DNA of 64,000 nucleotides, from NCBI GenBank assembly GCA_034509735.1, contig JACGWO010000003.1:14818001-14882000 (forward strand). The letters are read 5' to 3'. Below, piece after piece: positions 10,642 to 20,786 of the stretch; within the stretch, counting starts at the first letter, position 1; the number at the start of each line of letters is the position of its first letter. The stretch is from Sesamum alatum (lineage: Eukaryota > Streptophyta > Magnoliopsida > Lamiales > Pedaliaceae). A program made the position numbers and the translations under genes. The notes beneath the pieces were generated by a model. It saw only the letters and a program-made list of their open reading frames with translations. It was not told the DNA's origin and made no database searches.

Positions 10642-12874
10642 TGAAGGACAAGCGGATCCGCCCGGGAGCGCGAGCGGAAGCGAGAAAGCGAGGAAATAGT
10701 GCGTAAATTAAATCAAATCTAATTTAAAATACGAATCCCAAGGGTTGTGCCCTTGGGTGCTCAACCGGGCGTTCGATGTAGGATGTATAAATATTATAAA
10801 TGAATATTAAACACATAGGGCATAGATAAATATATATAATCAATCAAAGCGTAATAAACCGTTACCTTTGATTGTTTAGCGTATGCTCCCGGCTACTTGC
10901 GTTGTTCCTTCTCCGAAATGCTCACGAAATCCAAACGTATGGATTCTCCAAAGGTGATCCACACCACACCGGAAGAAACACACGTTCTTCTTGCTAGAAA
11001 GGAACGGGTTTAAGAAGGATCGGTTTTAAGAGAAGAACACTATGAATTAGTTCTCTCTTAAACTCACTTTGTTCTTCTTCTTGATTCAAAATCAAGTGAA
11101 GAACACAAGTGCGGGAGAGGGAGAGAAGGCCGAGAGTTGAGAGAGAGGAGAGGGATTTTTTTGTCTTCTCTTTTTCCTAGAAAAAGATGAATAATGAATC
11201 ACTTGTGCTTGGTGTTGTATATTCTAATATATATACATAATTAATATGATTATTGGAATGTGTCTAGGTTCATCCAAGGATGTCTAGATTCATTCCAGTC
11301 AATCACCATCAATTCTTCAATCAAGCCTACCAAAATTTATGGTATGATCAAATCATACCAAAAGGGAAGAGCTTGATTGGAGTTGATTTGTCTCTTTCCA
11401 AAAGAGATAAGTCAACATACCAACTAGCATGAAACATGGCTGATTTTGCTTCCTCCAAGGGAGCATGTCGCCATGTTTAATTAAGGGAAGAAGTCCAACT
11501 TCTTCCTATTCCAAAATAGGAATTATTTCTCCTCTCGGGTATAATTTAACGGACCGTGTTTTATCGTAATCTAATTACGACGAACCCAACATGAAATCCA
11601 ATTTAATGTCCATTTAAATTATTCCCGTTGATCTTTTAATCCAATTAAAAGATCCAACGTCTCAACGTCTCAACTTTCCATATTTAATCAAAAATCCAAT
11701 TTACCGATTAAACGAAAGCCCGATACAATATCGGCCCGTCCATCCAATGGACTTTCCTTTAAGTAATCCAATTACTTATTTATCCTTCGAGATTGAGTCC
11801 AAGTCGATCTCTCAACCTCCACGGTGATTTGTGTGTGACCCTTTAGGTTCACCCTCAGCTAGACTTGGGCCCGTGTCCCACAAGGGCCCGTTACCATGGG
11901 TGGCCGTCTAGCAACGGTCCATGGCACTAGAGACTAGGTGAATTGGCGTGAACATTTAGGCGCCAATTTCATACGGGTACGATCCTTCCGTCTACCGTCT
12001 CCCGGCCTTAGTCTAGGGTATGGAATTGGGCGTCGGTTCCCATCCTAAACTGGGCATCTATGCTTAATACTCGAGACCACGTATGCTTCATTGCATCAAC
12101 ACAGGAAACCATTCCCTTTTCGACCAACCACTGTGGCCACAGCTTCAAACAGCATGAACGTGTCTCCGAGTGCATAGGAGATACCTCTGTCACATATTGA
12201 CAGGGGACGGATCCTCTTCTTGGAATCCACCGTCCTCGCTACACATTCCGACTGCACTGGACAAGGCTTATGATAATCATCTTACAGAATGATTACCTCT
12301 CGCCAGATCCAAGATACAACCGTCATGTGCACGCGACTGCCATGATCCCTCAAGTCTGAGGATTACTTCTGTACTATCAGAACCGGGGAAAACCAATCAT
12401 ACCGACCAAGCCTCCAAGGCTTCCATATGAAGATCACCGCGAGTCAGTCCAGTTGGCTCGACCCCAGTCGACCAACCCATCAAGATCGTGTAGGCGTCCC
12501 ATGCATGTCGCCTATGAAACACGACACTCATCTAATGAACACGACTCTTGATGCAAGTCTCAATAGGACTCTCGATGCCCTGTCTCGAGGTCCTCGACTT
12601 GGAACGTTTCAGACCCAACTCTTAATCAGTTGGTTTCATGACCACCATCCAATGCGTGGCCCAACTGCACGAGTTGTTATCCATGGTCTGTGGGCTTTGT
12701 TGCGATATATGTTAAACACCGTTTTAACAAATGTAAGATGAGCGCAACAAAGAAAGTACCATTGGTGACGAACACTCATCTTATTCATCACATAATAATA
12801 TTACATCTACATCAAGTTGTTGAATAGGTTACAAATTGCCAAACCTATTGGCTTTCTGGTCACCTATTCCAACA
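10642..12874 (-). repeat. LTR2 of composite A, shared by A1 and A2
   Basis: Complete 2233-bp LTR, beginning TGAAGGACAAGCGG and ending CACCTATTCCAACA on the plus strand. A primer site lies on its low-coordinate side and a purine tract on its high-coordinate side, so it serves as the 5' LTR of A1 and the 3' LTR of A2 at once. Its length and small variants match LTR3. It contains the shared U3 core at about 11825-11965 and the TA-rich TATA candidate at 11225-11240. Confidence 0.9.
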
Positions 12875-12885
12875 ATCTCCCACTT
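12875..12885 (-). promoter_or_regulatory. Polypurine tract of A2
   Basis: AAGTGGGAGAT on the minus strand directly before the LTR start. It primes plus-strand DNA. The same 11 bases precede the 3' LTRs of B1, B2, A4 and A5. Confidence 0.9.
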
Positions 12886-14508
12886 GACCTAAAACCAATC
12901 ACCCATTGACCTCAAACCTCTTATTCAGATGCTGAGTGTGAGGGCAACTTGCGACATAGGTTTAGCAAGTGGATCTGCTATGTTTTCTGCGGAGCTGACT
13001 CGGTCCAACCGAACGTCACTCCTGCTATCCATCTCTCTAAGTAGATGGTAGCGTCTAAGAATATGCTTGGATCGTGATGAGATCTCGGTTTCTTTGCTAG
13101 AGCTATCGCCCCGTATGTTATAATAAAAGATAATTACAGGCTTAGCAATGCTAGGTACTACATCCAACCCTTGGATGTAGCTCATCAACCAAACCACTCC
13201 TTAGCAGCTTCCAAAGCCGCTATGTATTCAAAACTCTATGGTGGAGTCCGCCGTGGTAGCCTACTTGGAACTCTTCCAAGTAACCACGCCACCATTTAGT
13301 CTGAACACATAACCAGACTGAGACTTGGCATCATCGTCATCCCACTGGAAGCTAGCGTCGCTATAGCCTTCCAGTATCAACTCTCCACCGCCGTAGATCA
13401 AGAACATGTCCTTGGTCCTTTTCAGGTACTTTAGGATAGTCTTGACTGCACTCCAGTGTGCCTCCCCGGCACACGACTGATATCGGCTAGTTACGCTTAA
13501 AGCGAAAGCCAAATCAGGTCTAGTGCACTGAACAACATACTGTATGCTGCCTACGGCTGAAGCATAGGAGATGTCCAACATCCTTTTGAGCTCCTCATCA
13601 GTCTCAGGAGACTGCTTCTTGGATAACTTAATTCCATGCCTAATAGGAAGGAATCCTCGTTTTCAGTTCTCCATCTTGAATCTCTTCAAGACTTTCTCAA
13701 TGTACAAGGACTGGGCCATTCCTAACATCCTTTTAGATCTATCCCTGTAGATCTTGATGCCAAGGATGTAGGATGCCTCGCCCATATCCTTCATGGAGAA
13801 TTGTGTTGACAACCAAGCTTTAGTGGTACCCAACATCTTAGCATCATTCCCAATGAGCAAGATGTCATCCACGTAAGCACCAGAAACGCAACTGAGCTCC
13901 CACTGATCTTCTTGTATGCACAAGGATCGGACTCGTTCTTGATGAAATCATATCCCCGTATGACTTCATCAAAACGTATGTTCCAGCTTCGGGAAGCTTG
14001 TTTGAGGCCATAGATAGACCTTTGGAGACGGCAGACCTTCTGCTCTTCTCTAGCAGTTGTGAAACCTTCTGGCTGATTCATATAGATCTCTTCTTCTACG
14101 AAACCGTTGAGGAAGGCCGTTTTCACGTCCATCTGCCATATTTCATAGTCATACCATGCTGCTATGGCAAGCAGTATCCGAATGGACTTGGCCATTGCTA
14201 CGGGCGAGTAGGTTTCCTCAAAATCGACCCCGGGTCGCTGAGTGTAACCTTTGGCCACAAGCCTCTTTGAAGGTTGTAACCTCCCCGTAAGCTCCAAGCT
14301 TACGTTTGTAGACCCATTTACACCCTACGGGTTTAACCCCTTTGGGTGGATCTACTAGGGTCCAAACCTTGTTTGTACCCATCGAGTCCATCTCGGATTT
14401 CATGGCCTCAAGCCACTTGTCCGAATCGATGTCCGACATCGCTTCTCCGTATATCTTTGGATCATTATCCAACTGACCGGTCAAGCCTAGAAATCCATAC
14501 CTATCAGG
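12886..14508 (-). pseudogene. A2 reverse transcriptase and RNase H (copia)
   Basis: 3' end of the A2 polyprotein, in several frames. From high to low coordinate: GQLDNDPKIYGEAMSDIDSD and WVYKRKLGAYGEVTTF (14484-14218), VAKGYTQRPGVDFEETYSP and MDVKTAFLNGFVEEEIYMNQ (14297-13791), YVDDILLIGND (about 13880), then RNase H with YSDASFQWDDDDAKSQSG (13581-13261) and ADPLAKPMSQ. Frameshifts occur near 14270, 13870, 13660 and 13200; in one frame the RT box reads LTWMTSCSL. The RNase H aspartate region IFYYNIRGD is altered from IFCDNN. It is cut at 14508 by B1 inside the APDRYGFLG linker and resumes at 24861. Confidence 0.9.
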
Positions 14509-16493
14509 TGTGAGAATAGGTGACCATGTAAGCCAATTTTGGCGGAAATATGTAACCTATGTCTAGACAATTTCAGGTGTTTGATAAATCATTTATGAAT
14601 AAAGAAGTGAAAATTCATATGGCAACACTTTGTTTACGTTCACTTATATCTGCTATTACATATCTGTTCACTACGCAAACAAAGCCCACGGACTGAGAAT
14701 CGATTTCGGGGACTGGGACTACGCTTGGAGGTAGGTCCATGAAATCAGTCTTACCGAATCAGTCCGGAAATCTCCAAGTCAAGGAATCTCGAAAATGGGT
14801 ACCGGGATTCCCTTTGAGACTTGCACTAAGCATCTGCTGTCGTATTTCATCGACGGGTGACAAAGGTCATCTAAGCAGTGTTAGTGGGTCAGCATGCTAG
14901 GAAGCAGCTGACTGAGGTGACTCGCGGGAACCGTCTTACGGAGGACCTTGAGTATGGTCAGCAAGGTATGACGTGTATTCCCGGTTCCAACGGTACAGGT
15001 CAAGTCCTTTGACTTGAGGAACTGCTGAATTTACCTGTACATCAAGGTCTATATCTTAGATATGGTGAGAGATTGCCAAATACTCTTGAGTAGTCATAAG
15101 GCATGTCTAGTGCAGCTCTGGTGTACAGAGTGACAGTAGTTTCCAAGAAAGGATCTGTCTCCTGTCAAAAGGCATTGACAGTTGAGTCTCATGTATGGTC
15201 TGTGTCTTGTCCCTAAAATCTGTGGCCACAGTAACTGAACAGAAGGGAAGGTCTCCTTTGCGGCGTTTAGTAAGGGCAGACCGACACTTAGGTTCAAAAT
15301 GGGTACCTGCATTTTCCGTGCCCTAGACCCTAAGTGATGAGACCGAAGACAGAAGGACAAGTGTACTGTTAGAGCCTAAATGTTCATCCCCGAATATTTC
15401 ACCTAGTCTCTAGTGCCATGGACCGTTGCTAGATGGCCATCCATGGTAACGGACGGATTCTAGGAATCCGACCAAGTCTAGCTGAAAGGTGAACCTAAAG
15501 AGTCACACACTATCCACACACACTTAGTATTTAATTTAGAATTAAATGTTGGAGTAAAGGAATGATTAAATTGGATTTAATCGGGTTCCATATTTTCTTG
15601 GAGAATTAATTCCTTCTATTTGATAAAGGGAATTAAATTAATAAATTGGATTTATTAAGGGAATTAATTTAATGGGCCTAGAATAAACATTACTATTCAT
15701 TTATTATATTCATTTGGCCTTTTGGAATATTTAATAGGATTTAAATATTCCATTAAATTAAATTAATGGTTGAGATTTAATTGGAGAGATGAAAGGCTAG
15801 GATTGAATTTGACAAGGTCAAATTCTACTTTGACTAGGACTTTGACTAGGTCAAAATCCTAGTCAAATTAAGCTTCTAAAGAGTTGGAGTTTAAAGAGGA
15901 TTAAACTCCTCTATATAAACCCCTAGCCTTGCACCTTTTGAAGGATGATGAAATTCCAACACACACACCACACACAGTCTCCCTCTCCTCTCCTCTCGTC
16001 CGCCCCCCCTCTCTCACTCTCCAAGAAATTGTTTTCTTGTTCTCTTGTTCTTGGAACATTAGAACATTGATGAATCAATACCGTTAATTCATAACGTGTT
16101 GTTGATTCATCCACTCCAATAAATTACATACTTGTTCGTTGCTAGCACGATGTGCAAGATACATGGGTGGATCGTGTGTCACGATTTGGAGGGTCTCAAG
16201 AACGAGATCTTGGTGCAAAACGGGGAACAACTTGTGTAGCCGTTGAAGACGAAAATGACAATGGGTAGGTCTCGGTTTACGTTTTCGCCTGTTTTATTTT
16301 TCAACCCTATGGCCTCCATGATTATTGTATGTTGTTTATTTATGTGATACACCGAACACCCGGGAAATTTCAAGGGCACACCCCTTGAAATGTGTTCTTT
16401 AATTTAAAAGCATGTTTTAAATTCCTCATTTTCATTTTATACCGCGCTTCCGCATTCGCGCAATTTTCCCGGGACGATCCACATATTCTTTCA
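14509..16493 (+). repeat. B1 5' LTR
   Basis: 1985 bp, from TGTGAGAATAGGTGACC (third base mutated; other copies TGTTAG) to GATCCACATATTCTTTCA. The U3 core shared with all other LTRs of the window is at about 15381-15511, W-box-like motifs at 15816-15866 and a TATA box at 15912. Confidence 0.95.
15816..15919 (+). promoter_or_regulatory. B1 5' LTR promoter: W-box-like cluster and TATA box
   Basis: Five TTGAC[C/T] cores, on either strand, lie at 15816, 15830, 15842, 15849 and 15861, including an inverted pair TTTGACTAGG and CCTAGTCAAA. A canonical TATATAAA follows at 15912-15919. TTGAC[C/T] is the known core bound by plant WRKY factors; use by the element is inferred. Confidence 0.65.
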
Positions 16494-16494
16494 G

Positions 16495-16507
16495 TGGTAT
16501 CAGAGCC
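16495..16507 (+). promoter_or_regulatory. Primer binding site, tRNA-iMet type (B1)
   Basis: TGGTATCAGAGCC one base after the 5' LTR end. Confidence 0.92.
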
Positions 16508-16699
16508 CGGTTCGGTGTATAGGCCTAGGGTTTATGTGCGTTTTAAGCATGAAACGTGATCTTGGCATGTTTTTGATTAAATCTTGATTTTCTTGATTTT
16601 AAAAGCATGTCGTTTTATTGCTTTCAATTCGTGTGAATTTCTGCAAATTGGTATTTTTCTGTTTTTCTTGGGAAACGGGGTTGAAAATTGAACGAAAAA

Positions 16700-17240
16700 C
16701 GGGAAACAGCCGCAGCCGGCCAGCTGGGAGGGCTGGCCGCGCGCAGCCGTGCGCTGCCGGCAGGGCAGACGCGCGCAGGCAAGGGAAGCCTGCGCGCGGG
16801 CCGCCCAGCCGGACGCGCAGGGCTGCGCGCTGCCATCCAGGCAGGCAGCGCGACCAAGGCCTCAAACAGGCCGCTGGCCTGGCGCGCGCGCGCAAACGGG
16901 CAGGGGGGCCAGCAGCAGGCAGTCTGCGCGCCCCTGGCCGCGCGCACACAGGGCGGCGCCTCCAGGGGCGCGGGCACGCAGACGAAGGAGTCTGCGCGCG
17001 CGCGTGCGGTTGCGGGGCAAGGAGTCCGCGCGCGGACGCGCACGCAGACGGAGGTGTCTGCGCGCGCACGCCCGGCAGGTGCCTAGTGCGCGTCTGCGCG
17101 CGCGGCGGGGCCTGCCGGAACACCAAGCCGCGCAGCACGCTACCGGCCAGGCACGCACGCACGCAGGCAGGGGCCTGCGCGCGCGCAGGGGCAGCAGGCT
17201 CCGGCAAGCCGCTGCCCGCGGCGGCGGCGGCCGGTGCTAC
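16700..17240. repeat. GC-rich hairpin array in B1 leader
   Basis: About 540 bp of extremely GC-rich sequence. It is a loose array of short inverted repeats: GCGCGCAGGC/GCCTGCGCGC (16771-16797, loop AAGGGAA), CGCAGAC/GTCTGCG (16977-16996), a perfect palindrome GTCCGCGCGCGGAC (17024-17037), CGCAGAC/GTCTGCG (17043-17062) and CGCAGGC/GCCTGCG (17162-17179). Long open frames in all phases are a composition effect. B2 has a homologous but rearranged array. Confidence 0.8.
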
Positions 17241-18315
17241 TGCTAGGGTTTTAAACCCTAGTATTGTTTTCATTTTTATTTTTTAATTTATTTTCAGTTT
17301 TAATTTTGAATTAATTCTGAAAAATTCGTTTTTGGGTTCAATTTTGTCTAATTTTCTAAAGACATTATTTTAGGAGTAAAATATATTTGATTTGGAATCC
17401 CGGGGTTATTTTACTTAAAATAATGAGGAAAGGTTTTCCTAAAACGAGAAAAATATTGTTACCAATATTTGTGGTTTATTTTTCACACGTTACGCACATG
17501 TTCATTTATTTCTTATCTTGAATGATTATGATTGGAAATCATGAATTGTTGGTATATTGTAATTATATGATTAGATCATGTGATTATGTGTGTTGGATGG
17601 AAATGGATGATCACGAGCCCTAGGCCGAATGTATGGTTTAATTTTTTGTTGGGCCTGTGTGCCTCTTTTACTGCTTTCTCCTTCTCTCTTTCTAGTTGCC
17701 TTGGAATAATAAGGCATTCTACCTCCCTCCTTATGAACTCCCCCCGGGTTTTCGCTGGGGTTTCTATTTTTAATATGTAATGAGAGTAGATTAGGAGTGA
17801 GGTTTCTATTTTTTTTGTAATTGGTGGAGAAGAAGGAAGGACCACATGGAGAGCCCAGACGGGAGGTCCCTTGGAGTTTTCTATGAAGTGAAGAAAGAGA
17901 AAAAGAGACCAAGGCCCATCAGCATGATGATTGGGTTACTATTAATGTAATAGTATAGGACCAACCCTAGATTGACCATAGATCCACTGCGGGCTCAGTG
18001 GGTCGCATTGGATTCGGGCTCGTGATCATCCAACAGAGGCGTGCTAGGCTTTAATTTTGCATGTGGTTATTATGATGGATGAATAGTTTTTTATTTATCA
18101 AATAACTGCTATGGATGGTTTAATTTACGCATGATGGATGAATGTGTGAATGTTTATTTATTATGAGATCTCGGTCATTTACTACTCTCACATTGGTTGG
18201 ACCAATGTTGAAATATTAGACCCTAGACAAAATAGGACATGAACTCTAGGAGTTTGTCCATGCCTTCCAATCCATGACATAGTGAGGAAGCTGTTTTAGG
18301 TCAATAGCGTGGTCT

Positions 18316-18404
18316 CATGAGTCGTGGCACGTTATTGTACTTAAAAGAAGCTGCACTATGTCATGAACGAAAATGGGCTGCTGTTACCTGTCTCACGAGT
18401 CGTG
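18316..18404. promoter_or_regulatory. Paired palindromes in B1 leader
   Basis: CATGAGTCGTG (one mismatch, 18316-18326) and CACGAGTCGTG (18394-18404), in the wider context GTCTCACGAGTCGTGG that is identical in family A. Confidence 0.6.
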
Positions 18405-18783
18405 GGGGTACCAGTGGGTCTGTGGCTCGGTCGATTGGGTTGGGTCTAACGCCCAATTAGCATGATTCACTTGGAGTCATCGGGATCATGTGAAAGGGTG
18501 AGGCAACAATCTTGGGAATCTCGTGGAACGAGAATGGTATGGAATACCTCCCACAGGATCTTTTCTATGCGAATCGTAAAAGCGGGGTATGGGAAAAATC
18601 GCTTTGGATCCCAAGCCCACTAGGAAAGGATTTCCCGAAAATCACGTTTGAGAGCACCGTGTTTTCGTACAAATAGTGGGAGGATTAAATGGCTAAAGAC
18701 CAAGCATTTAATTTTTTTTTGTCAAACGACCGTCTTTATTTTCTGCTGATCGCGTACTGTTTTTTTAAAATATAGATTTTAAA

Positions 18784-19674
18784 ATGTCTAAGAACCCACT
18801 TTTCCACCATTCTTGAGACAAACAAATTCAATGGAACAAATTACAACGACTGGTTGCGCAATCTCAGGATAGTCCTAGATTACGAGAACCAAGGCTACGT
18901 CATGGACGAGCCTCTCCCTAGGACCTTGTCGGAAGGATCCACGCCAGAAGAACGTTAGACGTTCGAGACTTGGCATAAGGATAACCGGAAGGTCCGTAGT
19001 GTCATACTTGCTTCGATGACCAATGAGATTCAGAAGCAATATGAAAGGCTAGATACTAGGTATGGCGCGTCCTTTCCATAATGGCTCGCCTTAAGGATTG
19101 CTATGCAGTCTCGGACCGACATACTAGGTATGGCGCGACCAAGGCGTTCTTTGGAACTAAAATGACAGAAGGATCCTTTGTACAAGAGCACGGGGTTAAA
19201 ATGCTTACCCTGGTGGAAAAGCTCGAGGACTTAAAGGCAGGTCTCGATAATGAAACGTACATAGATGTGATCCTTCAGTCACTCCCACCCTCCTTTGACC
19301 AATTTATCGTCAACCACAACATGAACGCACTTGAGAAGGGCATTCATGAGTTGATTAATATGTTGGTGCAATATGAGGCAACGACTAAGAAGTCCGTGCC
19401 TTCGGTATTATTTGGAGGTGCTTCAACTTCCAAGACGAAAGGCAAAGGTGCCGGACGTTGGAAAAAGAAGAAAGGGAAGGGAAAGGCTGTCAAAGCAGCT
19501 ACGAACACTAAGAGTGTTCCCATTGCCAAAGAGGGGAAAGGCAAAGGAAAGGGAAAGGTTGTCTCCAAGCAACAGTCGAAGGCATATGACATATGTATCA
19601 ACTGCCGTGAGAAAGGGCATTGGAAGAGAGAGTGCCCCAAACTCTTCTCGAACCAAGGTATTTTTTGTGATTGA
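18784..19674 (+). pseudogene. B1 gag (copia)
   Basis: Capsid-type gag with ATG at 18784 (MSKNP), as in family A. An extra T in CTTTTCC shifts the frame after five codons. Blocks follow in the downstream frame: NYNDWLRNLRIVLDYENQGY, a GAG to TAG stop near 18957 (ERETFE region), then a short templated insertion near 19048, and from 19081 an open stretch of 197 codons: MARLKDCYAVSDRHTRYGAT, SLPPSFDQFIVN, a lysine/glycine-rich basic tail and a CCHC knuckle CINCREKGHWKREC that binds RNA. It ends SNQGIFCD after a frameshift caused by a longer T-run (GTATTTTTTGTG). B2 retains a cleaner version. Confidence 0.9.
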
Positions 19675-20035
19675 GGTTAACATGGTCACTAATTCTGCCT
19701 CTTGGGTATTAGATACCGGCTGTGGAGCTCACATTTGCAATGACTTGCAGGTGTTGAAAAGAAGCAGAAAACTGGGTAGCGGGGACATGATCCTGAAGCT
19801 TGGGAATGGCAAGGCCATCTCGGCAGAAGCAGTAGGATCAGCTACTCTAGTGATTAGTGATAGTATTAACATAAAACTAGAGCAAGTTTATTTTGTACCT
19901 AATATGATTAAAAACATCATTTCCATTCCATTGTTGGACAATAGTGGTTATGAGTTTAGAATCAATAAAAATTGCTTTTATTTGATGAGGTGTGGAATTG
20001 CTCATCTGCTTGGTACATTAAATAACGGGCTCTAA
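19671..20035 (+). pseudogene. B1 aspartic protease (copia)
   Basis: Protease domain that cleaves the polyprotein. The active-site block SASWVLDTGCGAHICNDLQ is intact, followed by KLGNGKAISAEAVGSATLVI and FVPNMIKNIISIPLLDN. The frame ends at a TAA at 20033-20035 (GGGCTCTAAATCTTG; B2 has TATATC, Tyr), so protease and integrase are separated by a single-base stop. Upstream it is out of frame with gag by the T-run change at about 19660. Confidence 0.9.
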
Positions 20036-20786
20036 ATCTTGCAACAAACGAAGTTTGTTCTTAACGCTCAACACAAATGTAAATTAGATAATAACGGGAA
20101 CGCACGACTGTGGCACGCTAGGCTAGGTCACATATCCCAAGATAGGATGAAAAGGTTGGTAGACTCAAAGAACCTAGAGGTAGGGGACTTGAGTGAGCTG
20201 CCAACTTGTGAATCCTATCTAAGAGGGAAAATGACCAAGAAGCCCTTTGTAGGACAAAGCAGGCTTGCCACAGGTCTGTTGGACTTGGTCCATACAGACG
20301 TATGTGGACCACTAAGGACGCAGGCCCGAGGTGGGTTCTCCTACTTCATAACCTTTACCGATGATCATTCACGGTATGGTTATGTTTACCTAATGAGGTA
20401 CAAGTCTGAAGCTCTTGAGAGGTTTAAAGAATTCAGACTTGAAGTGGAGAACCAGACCAACTGCAAAATTAAAGTCCTACGGTTAGACCGAGGCGGTGAA
20501 TACCTTAGTACCGAGTTCCTAGATTATCTAAAAGAACATGGTATAATATCAGAATGGACACCTCCCGGAACACCACAATTAAATAGTGTCTCTGAAAGGA
20601 GGAATCGAACCCTGTTGGACATGGTTCGGTCCATGATGAGTTTTACCAAATTGCCCTTATCCTTTTGGGGCTATGCACTAGAAACGGCTGCCAAGTTGTT
20701 GAATTTGGCGCCTACCAGTGCATTGACCCAACGCCATATGAGATATGGCACGGCAAGCCTGCGTCCTACAACTACTTGAAAGTGTA
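20036..20786 (+). pseudogene. B1 integrase (copia)
   Basis: Integrase, inserting the cDNA into the genome. The zinc-binding part has LWHARLGHISQDRMKRLVD and LPTCESYLRGKMTKK; the third metal ligand pair should be CESC, so the second cysteine is replaced by Tyr. The core has HTDVCGPL, TFTDDHSRYGYV, LDRGGEYLS and PQLNSVSERRNRTLLDM. The spacing from the aspartate of DRGGEY to the glutamate of SERRN is 35 residues, a DD35E catalytic set. SDRGGEY has become LDRGGEY and QLNGVSE is QLNSVSE. A base lost at about 20730 (CCCAACGCC against CCCAAACGCC) shifts the frame, and a TGG to TAG change near 20786 adds a stop. Confidence 0.92.

Larger units (their letters stand above)
16508..18783 (+). other. B1 untranslated leader
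   Basis: About 2.3 kb without a credible gene. It contains the GC-rich island (16700-17240), an AT-rich tract, the palindrome pair (18316-18326 with one mismatch, 18394-18404 perfect), the hairpin TCTCGT-GGA-ACGAGA (18519-18533) and a mutated TATA motif TACAAATA (18668-18675) 109 bp before the gag ATG. The last 300 bp are alignable by eye with the family A leaders. Confidence 0.75.

Noticed and set aside
10621..10645. tRNA gene suggested by the initiator-tRNA match
   Set aside because: Only the 13-base 3'-end complement is present, at the LTR boundary; it is a primer binding site, not a tRNA gene.
14218..14508. Host gene exons at the break between A2 pol parts
   Set aside because: The interruption is fully explained by B1 with TSD TCAGG, and the frame resumes at 24861.
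16700..17240. CpG island of a host gene promoter
   Set aside because: The segment sits inside the leader of a TSD-bounded retrotransposon, and homologous segments occupy the same place in four other copies.
16599..17286. Long open frames in all phases, rich in Ala, Arg, Pro and Cys, as candidate proteins
   Set aside because: They occur on both strands and in several frames at once, only in the GC-rich leader islands, and recur in B2 and A elements with different frames. This is a composition effect; stop codons are rare in GC-only sequence.
18316..18404. CRISPR-like or satellite repeat from the repeated CACGAGTCGTG motif
   Set aside because: Only two copies per leader at fixed spacing, no array, in a plant retrotransposon.
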